A stretch of 54,465 nucleotides of DNA from Dechloromonas sp. CZR5 (GCF_008711155.1 NZ_VUYQ01000013.1:1-54465); one strand, 5' to 3'. Counted from the first letter of the stretch, positions 30,380 through 39,568 are shown. A program made the numbers and translations. The notes: generated from the letters alone by a model not told the origin.

Positions 30380-31824
30380 TGGGAAGTGTAGCGAAAGTCA
30401 GTGCGGTAACGGGAGAAACTCGTGTTGTCGGCGAAGCGCTGGAGAATCTGCTGAAGTTTATGGAGGAGCGTCGGCGCAGCGGAGGTGTTGCTGAAGGCGG
30501 TTTCGAAGCCTTCGAGCGCGAGGTCCGCAAGCGCTTCAGTGAAGCGGAGCGGGAATTTATCGGCGAGGAGTTGGAGCGACTGGACGTCACGCTGCCGGAG
30601 GTGGTGATCGACGGCATACGCCACCGGCGGGTCGTCAGTGGCCGCGGCGACTACATGACGGCGGCCGGGCCGGTGAGCGTGCTGCGGCACCGCTATCGAG
30701 CGGTGGGAACGAATGGGGAAAGCGAATGCCCGCTGGAATGGCGCGCCGGGATCGTCGAAGGATATTTCACGCCGTTGGCGGCGCGCCTGGGCGTGTGGGC
30801 GGTCACGCACCTGACGCCAGCGGAAAGCGAAAGCTTGTTTCGTGAGCTGGGCGGCATGAGCCCCTCGCGCAGCAGCTTGGACCGCTTGCCGAAGGGCCTC
30901 AGCGAGAAGTGGGAAGCGCGGCGCAAGGACTGGGAAAACGCGTTGCGGGCGCAGGAAGAAGCGGTGGCCGGGGCCGCCGTGCTGGCGGTGTCGCTGGACG
31001 GCGTGATGGCGCCGATGAAAGACGGGCAGCGTGAGTCCCGCCGGGAGCAGAGCCGGCTGGAAGGGAAGCAAACCCGCGGTCCGGCGGGCCACCGCGAAGT
31101 CGGTTGCGGCAGCGTCAGCCACTACGACAAGACAGGCGAGCGCTTGCGCACGGTGCGTCATGCCCGCATGCCCGAGTCGAAGAAGCAGACCTTGAAGCGC
31201 CAATTGGTGGCGGAGGTGGAAAACGCATTTCGGCAGCAGCCGCAGTTGCGGCTGGTCAAAGTCGCCGATGGGGCGCGCGACAACTGGGAATTCCTGGCCA
31301 AGGATTTGCCGCCGGGGGAGGAAGTGGTGGATTTCTATCACGCTGCCGAACATCTGAAGCGTGCCTTCGAGCATGCCTACGGCGAGGCGTCCGTCAAGGC
31401 CCGCGCCAGTTTCGCCGAGTACCGACACGTGTTGCTGGAAGTCGACGATGGTGTTGAGAAGGTGATCCGCACCTTGGCCTATCACCACAAACGCAAGCCG
31501 CGCTGCGGTCCGCTCAAGCAGGAACTGACGTACTTCCGACGCAATCGCTCGCGCATGGACTATGCGCGGCTGCGCGCCCAGAATCTGCCGATCGGTTCCG
31601 GCGTCGTCGAAGCCACCTGCAAGACCCTTGTCACCCAGCGCATGAAGCGCTCCGGACAGCGTTGGACTACCGATGGCGGCCAAGCCATCCTCACCTTCCG
31701 CGCTCTCGCCCAAAGCGATCGCTTTGACGCCGCCTGGCAGATGGTCTCCGCAGTGTATCGACGCGACGTTTCTTTTCCCAGAAACGTCGTCCCGATCAAT
31801 GCATATAGGGTAGCGTCAGTGTGA
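30379..31824 (+). CDS. ISKra4-family transposase
   Basis: A 481-residue DDE transposase beginning MGSVAKVSAV. Likely catalytic acidic residues lie in VLAVSLDGVMAPM, VKVADGARDNWEF and SGVVEATCK, with the DFYHAAEHLKRAF segment typical of the ISKra4 group between the last two. The ATG at 30379 is used in preference to an upstream TTG because GGAG precedes it. The frame is undisturbed along its length. Confidence 0.88.
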   Translation: MGSVAKVSAVTGETRVVGEALENLLKFMEERRRSGGVAEGGFEAFEREVRKRFSEAEREFIGEELERLDVTLPEVVIDGIRHRRVVSGRGDYMTAAGPVSVLRHRYRAVGTNGESECPLEWRAGIVEGYFTPLAARLGVWAVTHLTPAESESLFRELGGMSPSRSSLDRLPKGLSEKWEARRKDWENALRAQEEAVAGAAVLAVSLDGVMAPMKDGQRESRREQSRLEGKQTRGPAGHREVGCGSVSHYDKTGERLRTVRHARMPESKKQTLKRQLVAEVENAFRQQPQLRLVKVADGARDNWEFLAKDLPPGEEVVDFYHAAEHLKRAFEHAYGEASVKARASFAEYRHVLLEVDDGVEKVIRTLAYHHKRKPRCGPLKQELTYFRRNRSRMDYARLRAQNLPIGSGVVEATCKTLVTQRMKRSGQRWTTDGGQAILTFRALAQSDRFDAAWQMVSAVYRRDVSFPRNVVPINAYRVASV

Positions 31825-31831
31825 GAGTTAC

Positions 31832-31845
31832 ACCCTGATGATTGG
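31832..31845 (+). repeat. 14-bp direct repeat, right flank of the IS
   Basis: Second copy of ACCCTGATGATTGG, partner of 30214-30227. The roughly 230 bases after it, up to 32079, hold nothing I can call. Confidence 0.6.
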
Positions 31846-32079
31846 TCAGCACGACCCAAGCCGCGGGGCCAAGAAATCCCGTGACTTGGACGAGTTGGAC
31901 TATGATCAATCGCCTGCGTGGACTGGGACAAGCGTGCGCTCGCGAGGCACTGCCGACACTTGAGAAGCGAATTCCTCGTCGAGAAAGTCGAACCGTTCAT
32001 CCCCATTCCGACAACGCTAGCATGAGAACGTCGGCAACCGAAATTTCCGCCTGCTGATTGCACGGCCTGGGATTGCTTG

Positions 32080-32703
32080 TTACCCACGTCGGTGAAAGCA
32101 CCCCAGCGCCCGTCCGGCCAGCACCCCGACCACAAGTGGCACGCACGGCAGCAGCAGCGGAGGCAGCGTCACCGGCAGCACGAAGCCAACGACCGTCGCG
32201 CAGAGCGTGACGATCCCCAGGCTGGCATACAACGCGAACATCTCCGGATCGTGTTGGAGGAACTCCTTGGCCTTGATGAGCCGCGCGAATCCGCCGTCGA
32301 CGACTGCAGCCAAGACGAATACCGCCAGCCAGGGCATCCATTCCCGCAGGGTGGAGAGTCGAAAGCTGGCGAGCAGCAGTAGCGCATCGACCGAGCGGAA
32401 GTAGGCGTTGTTGAAGAGGCGCTGGTTGACCGAGGACATCTCTCGGGACACCGCGCCGTTCACGCTCGCTGGAGAAGGCGCATCCTTCGCGGTAGGAATC
32501 GGCGTGACTTCGGCCGTCGAATCTTGCATGCGCATCGCCCGATCCAGCATACGGGTGGCGGGCGCGGCGCCCCAGTAGGCGGTGGCCGCTTCATGCTCGG
32601 CGCGTAGCTGTGCGAGGAAGCGTTCCGGGGGATGGGCCGACGGCACGTACAGCACCAGGACCAGCAGGACGAGCAACGACAACACGGCGACGGCGCGGAT
32701 CAT
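32080..32703 (-). CDS. DUF4400-type conjugative-element membrane protein
   Basis: The 207-residue protein has an N-terminal helix (MIRAVAVLSLLVLLVLVLYV) and two to three further hydrophobic segments in the second half (WLAVFVLAAVV; LGIVTLCATVVGFVLPV; LPPLLLPCVPLVVGVLA). DUF4400 proteins stand next to the coupling protein in many ICEs, and here the start overlaps the traD stop (ATGA). It probably belongs to the mating-pair or coupling apparatus in the inner membrane. It is the last gene of this leftward block. Confidence 0.75.
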   Translation of the reverse strand: MIRAVAVLSLLVLLVLVLYVPSAHPPERFLAQLRAEHEAATAYWGAAPATRMLDRAMRMQDSTAEVTPIPTAKDAPSPASVNGAVSREMSSVNQRLFNNAYFRSVDALLLLASFRLSTLREWMPWLAVFVLAAVVDGGFARLIKAKEFLQHDPEMFALYASLGIVTLCATVVGFVLPVTLPPLLLPCVPLVVGVLAGRALGCFHRRG

Positions 32704-34607
32704 GCGACCGCCTTTTCCGGGGCGCGGCGCGAATCCGTATCGGGATCGAGGATCGGAAAACGCCCTTTGATGATCCGTCCGCCCGATACCGAGGCGAAGT
32801 ACTGGAGGTTGGGTAGCTTGCCCAGCACATCCGCCGGCACCATCTCCTCGAAGCTCTCGGTGAGTTGGGTGGAATAGCTCGATGAGAAGTCGCCCAGGTG
32901 GGCATCCGATCCGTGGCTCAGTCCCACCCGCACCGTATGGATCGCCGTCTTGCCGAAGGTCTCGACCACGAAGTCCTGGGTCGGCCGGTCCTTGGTGCGC
33001 AGCGCGATCAGGTTGTTGAGGTTGCCCAGCGCCATGCGCGCCGCGTCTTCGCTGCCCAGCCGCTTGGCCAGGTCCGCTAGGGTCTGCATCGCGCAGGTGG
33101 TGAAGATGCCGCCCTCGGCGCCCTTGTTGAGGATCTCGATCAGCGGCTGGTTGATGACGTTCGAAACCTCGTCGACAAAGAGCGCGATCCGTCGGTAGCC
33201 GCCCAGGTTGTAGCGCATGCCGGCCCGGGCCGCCTGGTCGGCGAGCGCCAGGGCGCCGATGGCCGAAGCGACGGAAGGATCGGGCAGGGAGTCCAGGCAC
33301 ATGTAGAGCACGTGGCCGGCGCGCTCGATCTTCTCGAAGTTCATGATGGGCCGCCTATCGTCGGCGTCGAAGGGATCGGGCGAGAGGCTGCGTCCCAGGT
33401 CGCCCGAAGTCAGCATCGACAGGATGGGCAGCAGGTTGGCGGTGATCTTCTGGTAGTGCTCGCGATTGTGGCGGAATGTGCGCACCTGGGCGTCGATCAC
33501 CTTGTTGCGCTGGTTCTGGGCGATGTGGTGCTCGTAGTAAGCGACGAAGGCCATCAGATCGGCGCTCGCGGCCTCCGACGGCCGCTTCAGGTTACCGCGG
33601 TGGGCATCGTGCAGCAGCTTCTTCATCTCGGGTAACTCGCGCCAGCCGGCACCCAGGGTCTGGTCGTAGTAGCGGCGCAGCGAGTTCTCCAGCACCGGCT
33701 CGATGCCGCCCTCAATGTACTTGGTCAGTTTCATCAGGTTCGGCCGTTCTTCGATCTCGACCAGGCCCTGCACCACGACATTGACGGCATCCCAGCCGAA
33801 GGCCGAGAAGGCGCCGGCCGTGTCCGGCGGCATGATGGACTGGATACGCGAGGCGATCTCGGTGGGCTTCTGCCAGTTGAAGGTGAAATCAAGCCGTACC
33901 CCCCGCTCCGGAAAGGCCGGGTGGAACTCCAGGAAGGTGTCCGGCTCGCGGTAGTCCGCGCAGGCGCGCTCCACAACCCGCTTCAGGCGCCGGCTGTTCT
34001 TCGGATCGATGACGATCACCACGTCGCCGCGCCGGATCGCTTGGGTGATCAGATTGGCCAGTGCCACTCCCTTGCCGGACTGGGTAGTGCCCACCAGCAG
34101 TGTGCCGCCCTCGAAGTTCTGCAGCGGCCGGTGCAATGGGCCTTCCTTGGGTTCGACGCCATGGATATAGGGCAGGCCGATCTCGGCGTCTGGCTGGGGT
34201 TTGTTGTCGTAGCCCAAGAGCCGCAGCAGGCGCGGCGACACCGCGTACTCGCGGTAGTCGATCTTTGCAAGCTCGTAGAGCCGCTGCGAATGCACGGGCC
34301 GCCATTCGAAGCCGAACCCCAGGAACACCGACGCCGGGTCCTTGCACCATCGAGCCAGGTCATCGGTGCCGATGACCTCGATGCCGCGCCCGCCCAGCGA
34401 CGCCCGCAAGACCAGCATGCGCAGGGCCTGGGTTACCCGAAAAGCGCCCATCGCCAAGCAGACAAGCCCCAGCGGCAGGGACAATTGCCGGGGGAGGGCG
34501 CCAGTCACGCCGACTCCAACGAAATAGACCAGCGCCAGCCACCAGGTGATGCCGGCATAGACCTCGTAGGCCCGGCGCCAGGGCATCTCGTAGCGGCGAA
34601 CCAGCAT
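32700..34607 (-). CDS. traD: Type IV coupling protein TraD (ICE type)
   Basis: The 635-residue DNA-pumping ATPase connects the relaxosome to the transfer channel. Two N-terminal helices (residues about 20-60) anchor it, and Walker A is GTTQSGKGVALANL near 180. The Walker B-like segment IALFVDEVSN near 458 and the CAMQTLADLAKRLG stretch are typical of TraD/TraG. The ATG at 34607 lies one base after the relaxase stop; a start 30 bases further up is possible. The neighbours (DUF4400, MOBH relaxase) match the SXT/clc-type ICE transfer module. Confidence 0.9.
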   Translation of the reverse strand: MLVRRYEMPWRRAYEVYAGITWWLALVYFVGVGVTGALPRQLSLPLGLVCLAMGAFRVTQALRMLVLRASLGGRGIEVIGTDDLARWCKDPASVFLGFGFEWRPVHSQRLYELAKIDYREYAVSPRLLRLLGYDNKPQPDAEIGLPYIHGVEPKEGPLHRPLQNFEGGTLLVGTTQSGKGVALANLITQAIRRGDVVIVIDPKNSRRLKRVVERACADYREPDTFLEFHPAFPERGVRLDFTFNWQKPTEIASRIQSIMPPDTAGAFSAFGWDAVNVVVQGLVEIEERPNLMKLTKYIEGGIEPVLENSLRRYYDQTLGAGWRELPEMKKLLHDAHRGNLKRPSEAASADLMAFVAYYEHHIAQNQRNKVIDAQVRTFRHNREHYQKITANLLPILSMLTSGDLGRSLSPDPFDADDRRPIMNFEKIERAGHVLYMCLDSLPDPSVASAIGALALADQAARAGMRYNLGGYRRIALFVDEVSNVINQPLIEILNKGAEGGIFTTCAMQTLADLAKRLGSEDAARMALGNLNNLIALRTKDRPTQDFVVETFGKTAIHTVRVGLSHGSDAHLGDFSSSYSTQLTESFEEMVPADVLGKLPNLQYFASVSGGRIIKGRFPILDPDTDSRRAPEKAVA

Positions 34608-34608
34608 C

Positions 34609-36306
34609 TCAGCTTCCCTCCGCCGGTGGCGCGGCAAAGCCCGCCAGATCGAGTCCGCTCACGCAGCGTGGGTCCAGCACGATGCCGACGGTGGGGTTGC
34701 CGTTGAATTCGCGCGAGAGCGTCGGCGGGCCGTTGCGGTTTGGTTTCACCAGCAGGTTCGCCTCGGTGAGGGCACGCATGGCGAGGGATGGCTGGACGCC
34801 GCGCCGCCCGAATTCCTCCAGCGGTACGAATACTCCCTGGGCGACGGTGCACACGGTGGGCGGACCCATGCCATCGTTCAGCGTGCGAACGGCATCGGCC
34901 AGGGCGTCGCGAACGACCGGGTTCAGACGCATCGGGGCTTGCAATGTGAATGTCGCCGGTTCCAGCGAGAGTGATTCGGGTGTTTCCTCGACCGACGTCA
35001 CGTGGACGTCACACTCGGCGGGCTTCTCGGGCGGCGGAGTGAGCGACAACTGGGTGTCGCTCTTCAGGGGTGCCAGCGGTGGCCCGGGAGCAGGGGTCTG
35101 CGGCGCAACTGGCGCAGACGCCGGCGCCGGCTTGAATTCCAGTGCCTGGGGCAAGGCGACGGGGGGCGGTTCGATTCCCGCGAGGAGAATGGCCGGGGCC
35201 GAGAGCTTGACGGCTTCCAGCGGGGCCTTGGCGCCGGGCGGCTGGATGGACCAAGTCGCGCGGCCCGCTGCTGCCGCTTCGAACACGCCAGCGGCCAGTA
35301 GCAGTTCCAGCATGGTCTCGGGCGCCTTGGGGATGCCGGTCAGTTGGTCCGCTTCGAGTAGTTGGTGGATATCCTCGGCGGCGCCAGGCCAGACCAGGAA
35401 CAGACCGTCCTGTCCGAACCACAGGCGCGATTTCTCGCGGTTGGCTATCCAGGCCGAGTTGCCGCTGGTGAGCCGCCGCAGGGCGTCGACCAGGTAGCGC
35501 TCCAGGTGCGAGCCGTATTGCGGCGAACCGTAGCGGTCGGCGCTGGCGGCCAGGTTGCGGTCGATGACTAGCGCCAGCGAGCGGCGGACCAGTTCGTCGA
35601 GGATGTTGTGGTCGCGATAGACCGGAATGCCGCCGATACTGGCCAGCAGATGCGGCACGATGACTGCGTTGCCCTCGGAGAGGTCGGCCATCACCGCGGG
35701 CGGCACCACATGGGGCAGGGCGAACAGGCCCAGGCCGCGCGCCTCGACGGCTTGGGGCCGCCAGCGCAGGAAATAGCGCTCGCTGCCCCGGGTTGCCAGC
35801 CAGTCGGCCAGCGGCCGCAGGAAGGCCGGCCACGCCTCGCCGGCGGCATCGGTGACGCTGATATGGCTCATCAGCCGGTGCAATTCGCAACACAGCCCGG
35901 CGATGAAGGTCGCATGGCGCCAGCGGGGCTCGAGCTGGCGACGTGCCGAGATGCTCATTCGCCCCGAGAAGATATGCGCGTCGGTGCCTTGCAGGCTGAA
36001 GAAGGCGGTCTCCAGGCCGAGCCGCAGGAGCCCGCCGGGCTTGCTGAAGTAGTTGTCGGCAGTCGCCGGCAGCAGATGTACGCAGGCGGCATAGCGGCGC
36101 ACCAGCGCCAACACGTCGCGCTCAAAGCTGTCTCGGTCGATGCCGTAACAGAGTTTGATGCGTGCGATCAGGTCTGCTTCGCCGGCCAGCAGATCATCGA
36201 CCGGCACGGCGGCGAACCCTGGGTCGGAGGCGGGGTAGGAAGTGACATGCGTTGGCGTGACGGGCATGGCGGTACTGCAATTCCGGCGAGAATGCGCAGT
36301 GGCCAT
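34609..36306 (-). CDS. traI: MOBH-family relaxase TraI
   Basis: A 565-residue relaxase that nicks DNA at oriT and leads it into the recipient. The N-terminal TraI_2 domain (about 20-330) shows the family pattern RWRHATFIAGLCCELHRLMSH, where the His pair belongs to the HD-type metal site of MOBH enzymes. A Pro-rich linker (about 365-440) leads to the C-terminal DUF1528-like domain (about 455-565, winged-helix style). The start could also be 36267. It is shorter than many MOBH relaxases, but both domains are present. Confidence 0.85.
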   Translation of the reverse strand: MATAHSRRNCSTAMPVTPTHVTSYPASDPGFAAVPVDDLLAGEADLIARIKLCYGIDRDSFERDVLALVRRYAACVHLLPATADNYFSKPGGLLRLGLETAFFSLQGTDAHIFSGRMSISARRQLEPRWRHATFIAGLCCELHRLMSHISVTDAAGEAWPAFLRPLADWLATRGSERYFLRWRPQAVEARGLGLFALPHVVPPAVMADLSEGNAVIVPHLLASIGGIPVYRDHNILDELVRRSLALVIDRNLAASADRYGSPQYGSHLERYLVDALRRLTSGNSAWIANREKSRLWFGQDGLFLVWPGAAEDIHQLLEADQLTGIPKAPETMLELLLAAGVFEAAAAGRATWSIQPPGAKAPLEAVKLSAPAILLAGIEPPPVALPQALEFKPAPASAPVAPQTPAPGPPLAPLKSDTQLSLTPPPEKPAECDVHVTSVEETPESLSLEPATFTLQAPMRLNPVVRDALADAVRTLNDGMGPPTVCTVAQGVFVPLEEFGRRGVQPSLAMRALTEANLLVKPNRNGPPTLSREFNGNPTVGIVLDPRCVSGLDLAGFAAPPAEGS

Positions 36307-36347
36307 TCTCGGTGTCGGCTACCTTGCCCGTCCCGCAGAAATGGAGC

Positions 36348-36986
36348 CTATTCAGAAGGGGTATCGCCTTCGGCCGCGGGGCTCAGCATGTGAAAGAGCG
36401 CGAGCATGCCCATCTGGCGCTCGGTCATGTCGAGGGTGGGGCGAGCCGGGTAGGACGCTTGGATGCGATGGTCCAGGTGAAAGCGTTCCAGCAGCTTGCA
36501 GAAGGGGCAAGCCTCGCCGGGGTGTGCCACGGTGCCGACCGCGGCAAGGAACTCGCAGCCGCACTGGGAGCAGGTCAGCACGGACAGCGCTGGTGCATTG
36601 GTCAGCCAGATGCCATCGATATAGGAGACGAGGTTGAAGGCCCGGTCCAGGCTGATGCGGTAAGGCGGGAGCGTGGCAGCCTGGTAGGCGCGGTAGGCGA
36701 AGACCAGGGCTTCGCCAGCCGCGAGCCCCTGGTTGCGCAACTGGCGGTATCTGGCACCAATGAGGCAGGCGTCGCTACGCAGAATGAGGTTGGCGCCGTG
36801 GTACCACTCGGCCGAATCGGGGGCGCGTCCACGGGGGATGGATCGGGGATCGGGGAAGAAGAGAGACTGCACCTGCCGCGGCGGGATGCCGGTGATGAGG
36901 TGGATCGTCTTCAGCCGTGCGCCGAGCGCCGCCAATTGCTTCGCTAGCTGCATGGCGCGCAGGTGCCGGTCGCCGCGCGTCGGCAT
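36348..36986 (-). CDS. FlhC-like transcriptional activator of the mobile element
   Basis: The 212-residue protein resembles FlhC, including the zinc site LTCSQCGCEF...CPFCKL near residues 137-166 and the start rich in helices (QLAKQLAALGARLKTIHLITG). FlhC/FlhD-like pairs called SetC/SetD or AcaC/AcaD act as master activators of transfer genes in SXT-type ICEs and IncC plasmids. It lies 12 bases after the FlhD-like gene and just before traI, so it probably switches on transfer. No flagellar genes are near. Confidence 0.8.
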   Translation of the reverse strand: MPTRGDRHLRAMQLAKQLAALGARLKTIHLITGIPPRQVQSLFFPDPRSIPRGRAPDSAEWYHGANLILRSDACLIGARYRQLRNQGLAAGEALVFAYRAYQAATLPPYRISLDRAFNLVSYIDGIWLTNAPALSVLTCSQCGCEFLAAVGTVAHPGEACPFCKLLERFHLDHRIQASYPARPTLDMTERQMGMLALFHMLSPAAEGDTPSE

Positions 36987-36998
36987 GGATAACGGTTC

Positions 36999-37343
36999 CT
37001 ACCGCCGGCCTTCCAAGGGCTTGGGTGGATGAACGAGTGCCATGGGGCCTGCCAGGGGCCGCGGCGCGCTCAAGAGCGTCACCAGGTCGGCGCGCGGCGG
37101 GAACAGGGTCGTGTCGCCGACGTGGATCACCAGGGACCACAGATCGTCGAGGCTCAAGCTCCGGAGATAGTTGGCTTGCTCCGTATTGAGCCCGTACCTA
37201 CAGCAGGTCGAAGCCATGTCATACTGAAGACCTGCGCGTATGACGACGAGCACGTTCAGGTTGATCCATTCGGCATCGGTAAGCGTCACGCAACTCATGG
37301 TCATGTTCTCCAGTTGGTCATGGTGAAACGGGTGTCTGAGCAT
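36999..37343 (-). CDS. FlhD-like partner activator
   Basis: Up to 114 residues. The core NLNVLVVIRAGLQYDMAS followed by CCRYGLNTEQANYLRSL aligns in style with FlhD (N-L-x-Y-L-x-L-A-x, then a RLGI-like turn). Starts at 37304 or 37298 (MTMSCVTLTD) are as likely as 37343. It would form the hetero-oligomer with the FlhC-like protein encoded next. The IS1595-type element begins only about 20 bases upstream of its longest start, so its native promoter has probably been displaced. Confidence 0.72.
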   Translation of the reverse strand: MLRHPFHHDQLENMTMSCVTLTDAEWINLNVLVVIRAGLQYDMASTCCRYGLNTEQANYLRSLSLDDLWSLVIHVGDTTLFPPRADLVTLLSAPRPLAGPMALVHPPKPLEGRR

Positions 37344-37363
37344 CGAAGGCGGAAAGTTTTACC

Positions 37364-38095
37364 TGATTAGCTACAAAGTTCAGCAGGCTCATCTGGTGAG
37401 CCTGGCAGGGTAAAGAATGGGCGCATCTTGAGCGAAGGAGATGCGCGATGGGAATCAATAAGGGCCACTTGGGCGTGCGCTACAAGACCGCCTGGTTGCT
37501 CAAGCACAAGTTGATGCAAGTCATGAGCGAGCGGGAAGCGTCGCGTCAGTTGGATGGGCGGGTCGAGATCGACGACGCCTACTTGGGTGGCGAACTGCCT
37601 GGCGGCAAGAGCGGGCGGGGTTCGGAGAACAAGGTGTCGTTCATCGCCGCGGTGCAGACAACGGAAACGGGAGGGCCGCTGACGGTCTGCCTGAAGAAAC
37701 TGGAATTCACCAAGGAAGCGATTGCCGAATGGGCGAAGGCGACACTGGCCGCTTCGGCGCACGTGGTCTCGGACGGCCTGTGGTGCTTTCAGGCGGTCAC
37801 CGCTGCGGGGGCGACGCACGAGCGCACCGTCACCGGCGGCGGCCCGGCCTGCGTCAAGCTGGAGCAGTTCCGCGCCGTCAATACCTTCCTGGGCAATCTG
37901 AAGACCGCCTACTCGGGCACCTACCACGCCTTCGACTTTGCCAAGTACGCCCATCGCTATCTTGCCGAGGTCCAATATCGTTTCAATCGTCGCTTCGATT
38001 TGTCGTCCATCCTGAAGCGTCTGCTCGTCGCGGCTGTGGTCACGCCGCCGCGTCCAGAGCGATTCTTGAGGGCGGCTGAACATTGTGGCTAATCA
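37364..38095 (+). mobile_element. IS1595-type element, deletion derivative
   Basis: Inverted repeats of 21 bases bound the element: TGATTAGCTACAAAGTTCAGC at 37364-37384 and its partner at 38075-38095, with two mismatches (TGATTAGCCACAATGTTCAGC). Inside is a transposase lacking its N-terminal third, so the unit is shorter (about 0.73 kb) than complete elements (about 1 kb). It may still be moved in trans. Similarity outside the repeats (AAAGTTTT-like runs) may extend the ends by several bases. Confidence 0.75.
37448..38092 (+). pseudogene. Truncated IS1595/ISXO2-family transposase
   Basis: The 214-codon frame starts MGINKGHLGVRYKTAWLLKHK and contains the DDE-type core: VEIDDAYLGGELPGGK, ASAHVVSDGLWCF and a later NTFLGNLKTAYSGTYHAFDF. 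Full-length relatives are about 300-330 residues with an N-terminal zinc ribbon, which is missing. Only about 60 bases lie between the left repeat and this start. It is probably inactive by itself. Confidence 0.8.
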
Positions 38096-38105
38096 AAAAG
38101 TTTTA

Positions 38106-38454
38106 TGAGCGACCCGTCATGATGATTGGGTTACGACAGTAAGAAGCAGCATAGTTATTGGTATTGTGTTATGGCAGGTACATTTGTTCAAAAATCTGGA
38201 GGGCGATCCTTTTGCCACACGTAAGGTCCGACAGAATCTGTTGCTTGGGGAATAGCCGCCGCAGGGAGGATTGTTCGGCATATCGATAAGGCATAGTTTG
38301 GGGCGACGATTCCAACGAATCAGACCAAGACCGGCGGTGCAGCCGACGCGGCGACTCAGCGCGATCGCCGGCCTGCTGCGCCGGTGGAGGGGCCGCTGCC
38401 ACTCGATGTCATGCTGGGCAGCACGTCCTCGGCATCCTGGTATTGGGATAGCCT
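38106..38454. other. Intergenic, no gene seen
   Basis: Roughly 350 bases between the IS1595-type element and a terminator hairpin. Short frames on both strands give no recognisable protein. TGATGATTGGGT at 38120-38131 matches the left flank of the ISKra4 element (30218-30229). Confidence 0.35.
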
Positions 38455-38488
38455 AAAGCCGGCCGGGGCAATCGCCCCGGCCGGCTTT
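38455..38488 (-). terminator. Strong hairpin terminator
   Basis: A perfect 15-bp stem (AAAGCCGGCCGGGGC / GCCCCGGCCGGCTTT) with a four-base loop lies just past the stop of the DUF932 gene. A3/T3 at the ends would allow it to act in both directions. It closes the leftward unit that begins near 43780 or 39568. Confidence 0.8.
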
Positions 38489-38503
38489 CAGCGATCTATG
38501 GGA

Positions 38504-39568
38504 TCAGGCCGCTTCCGCCAACCCCTTCCACTCATGAGCCGGCAAGTCGATCAGCCGGCCGCCCAGCGCTTCGAACTCCGTCGCGCGGTCGTAGTCCTCG
38601 ACCTCCTGGCTGTAATGCGTCACCGCATTGACCAGGCCGTAGCCCGAGAGCTGACCTTCTGCGATCAGGTGCCGCAGCACACCGGCGCGCTCGCTGTCGT
38701 TCAGCGTGTAGCGCTGGGCCAGCACCTCGACCGTCTTCACCGGGTCGCCCACCAGCGGGATGGCAAGCGTCTTCTGCAGCTTCTGCGCCGTCTGGCGAAA
38801 GGTTGCCTCCGACACTGCCGCCTGCAAGACGTCGCGCACCTTGAGGAAGAAGGCTTTGTCGTCGGCGCGCAAGGTGTCGTCCTGGTACACCTGGATGCGT
38901 TCATCCTCGCCCCCGAGCGCGCGTCCCACGTGGGTCTTGCGCAGCGAGCGGTCGGCAGCGATCAAGCCGTTGCTGCACACCAGCCGGAACAGCAGCGGCT
39001 GCACCGACAGCGTCCCCTGGCCGACCTCCGAGTTCGAGATCACGACCCCGGCCTGAACCACATCGCCGGGCGCCATCTCGTACTTCAGGCGTGGCGTGAT
39101 GCACTTCAGGTACATCTTCGTCTCGGTCAGTTCGACCGACTCGAAGCGTACCTCGGGCAGCTGCTGCAGGATGGGCAGCACGCTCTCGGCCAGGTCGAAG
39201 TTGTCCAGGCGGCGATAGCGATCCGACAATACGGCACGCACCTGACCGTCCAGGGTGCGCAGCATGCGCCGCTCTTCCTCGCTTTGCAGCCAGGTGTTCA
39301 CGTTGCGATCGAGCAGGGCCGGCTGGTCTTCGCGCATGCGCTCGAAATAGGCATACGGGATCTTCAGCTTGTCAGCCAACTGGCGGCGCGCCAGCGGGGT
39401 GACACCGTAGTGCACCGGGCTGCCGCCTTCCTCGATGACGAGTCGGGTGCCCCCCAGATCGTCGGTGGCATGGCGCACCAGCGTCGACGGCACGATCAAG
39501 TCCTTCTTCGATTGCAGCTGGCGCTCCAGTTCCTGGGCCAGGCTGACGAGAGAACGTCCGTTTTTCAT
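38504..39568 (-). CDS. DUF932-family mobile-element protein
   Basis: The 354-residue protein resembles the DUF932 family (phage/plasmid-like proteins, related to TIGR03299). It is frequent in ICEs and plasmids and has no proven biochemical role. Visible segments are PYAYFERMREDQPALLDRNV, VRAVLSDRYRRLDNFDL and FRLVCSNGLIAADRSLRK. An AAGGAGATTGCT ribosome site before the ATG at 39568 decides the start over an upstream ATG. It is followed by the hairpin terminator and is probably well expressed. Confidence 0.8.
   Translation of the reverse strand: MKNGRSLVSLAQELERQLQSKKDLIVPSTLVRHATDDLGGTRLVIEEGGSPVHYGVTPLARRQLADKLKIPYAYFERMREDQPALLDRNVNTWLQSEEERRMLRTLDGQVRAVLSDRYRRLDNFDLAESVLPILQQLPEVRFESVELTETKMYLKCITPRLKYEMAPGDVVQAGVVISNSEVGQGTLSVQPLLFRLVCSNGLIAADRSLRKTHVGRALGGEDERIQVYQDDTLRADDKAFFLKVRDVLQAAVSEATFRQTAQKLQKTLAIPLVGDPVKTVEVLAQRYTLNDSERAGVLRHLIAEGQLSGYGLVNAVTHYSQEVEDYDRATEFEALGGRLIDLPAHEWKGLAEAA

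Larger units (their letters stand above)
30228..31831 (+). mobile_element. ISKra4-family insertion sequence
   Basis: About 1.6 kb lies between two 14-bp direct repeats and holds one intact transposase. The ends show only weak inverted similarity (TCTACGACTGA at the left, TCTCACACTGA read inward from the right, 8 of 11 matching). It separates the hydrogenase region from the conjugative region, so it may mark, or have taken part in, the junction. The element appears complete and may be active. Confidence 0.75.

Noticed and set aside
38120..38131. TGATGATTGGGT shared with the left flank of the ISKra4 element
   Set aside because: Twelve identical bases can occur by chance in a 54-kb window, and no longer homology supports a shared IS end.
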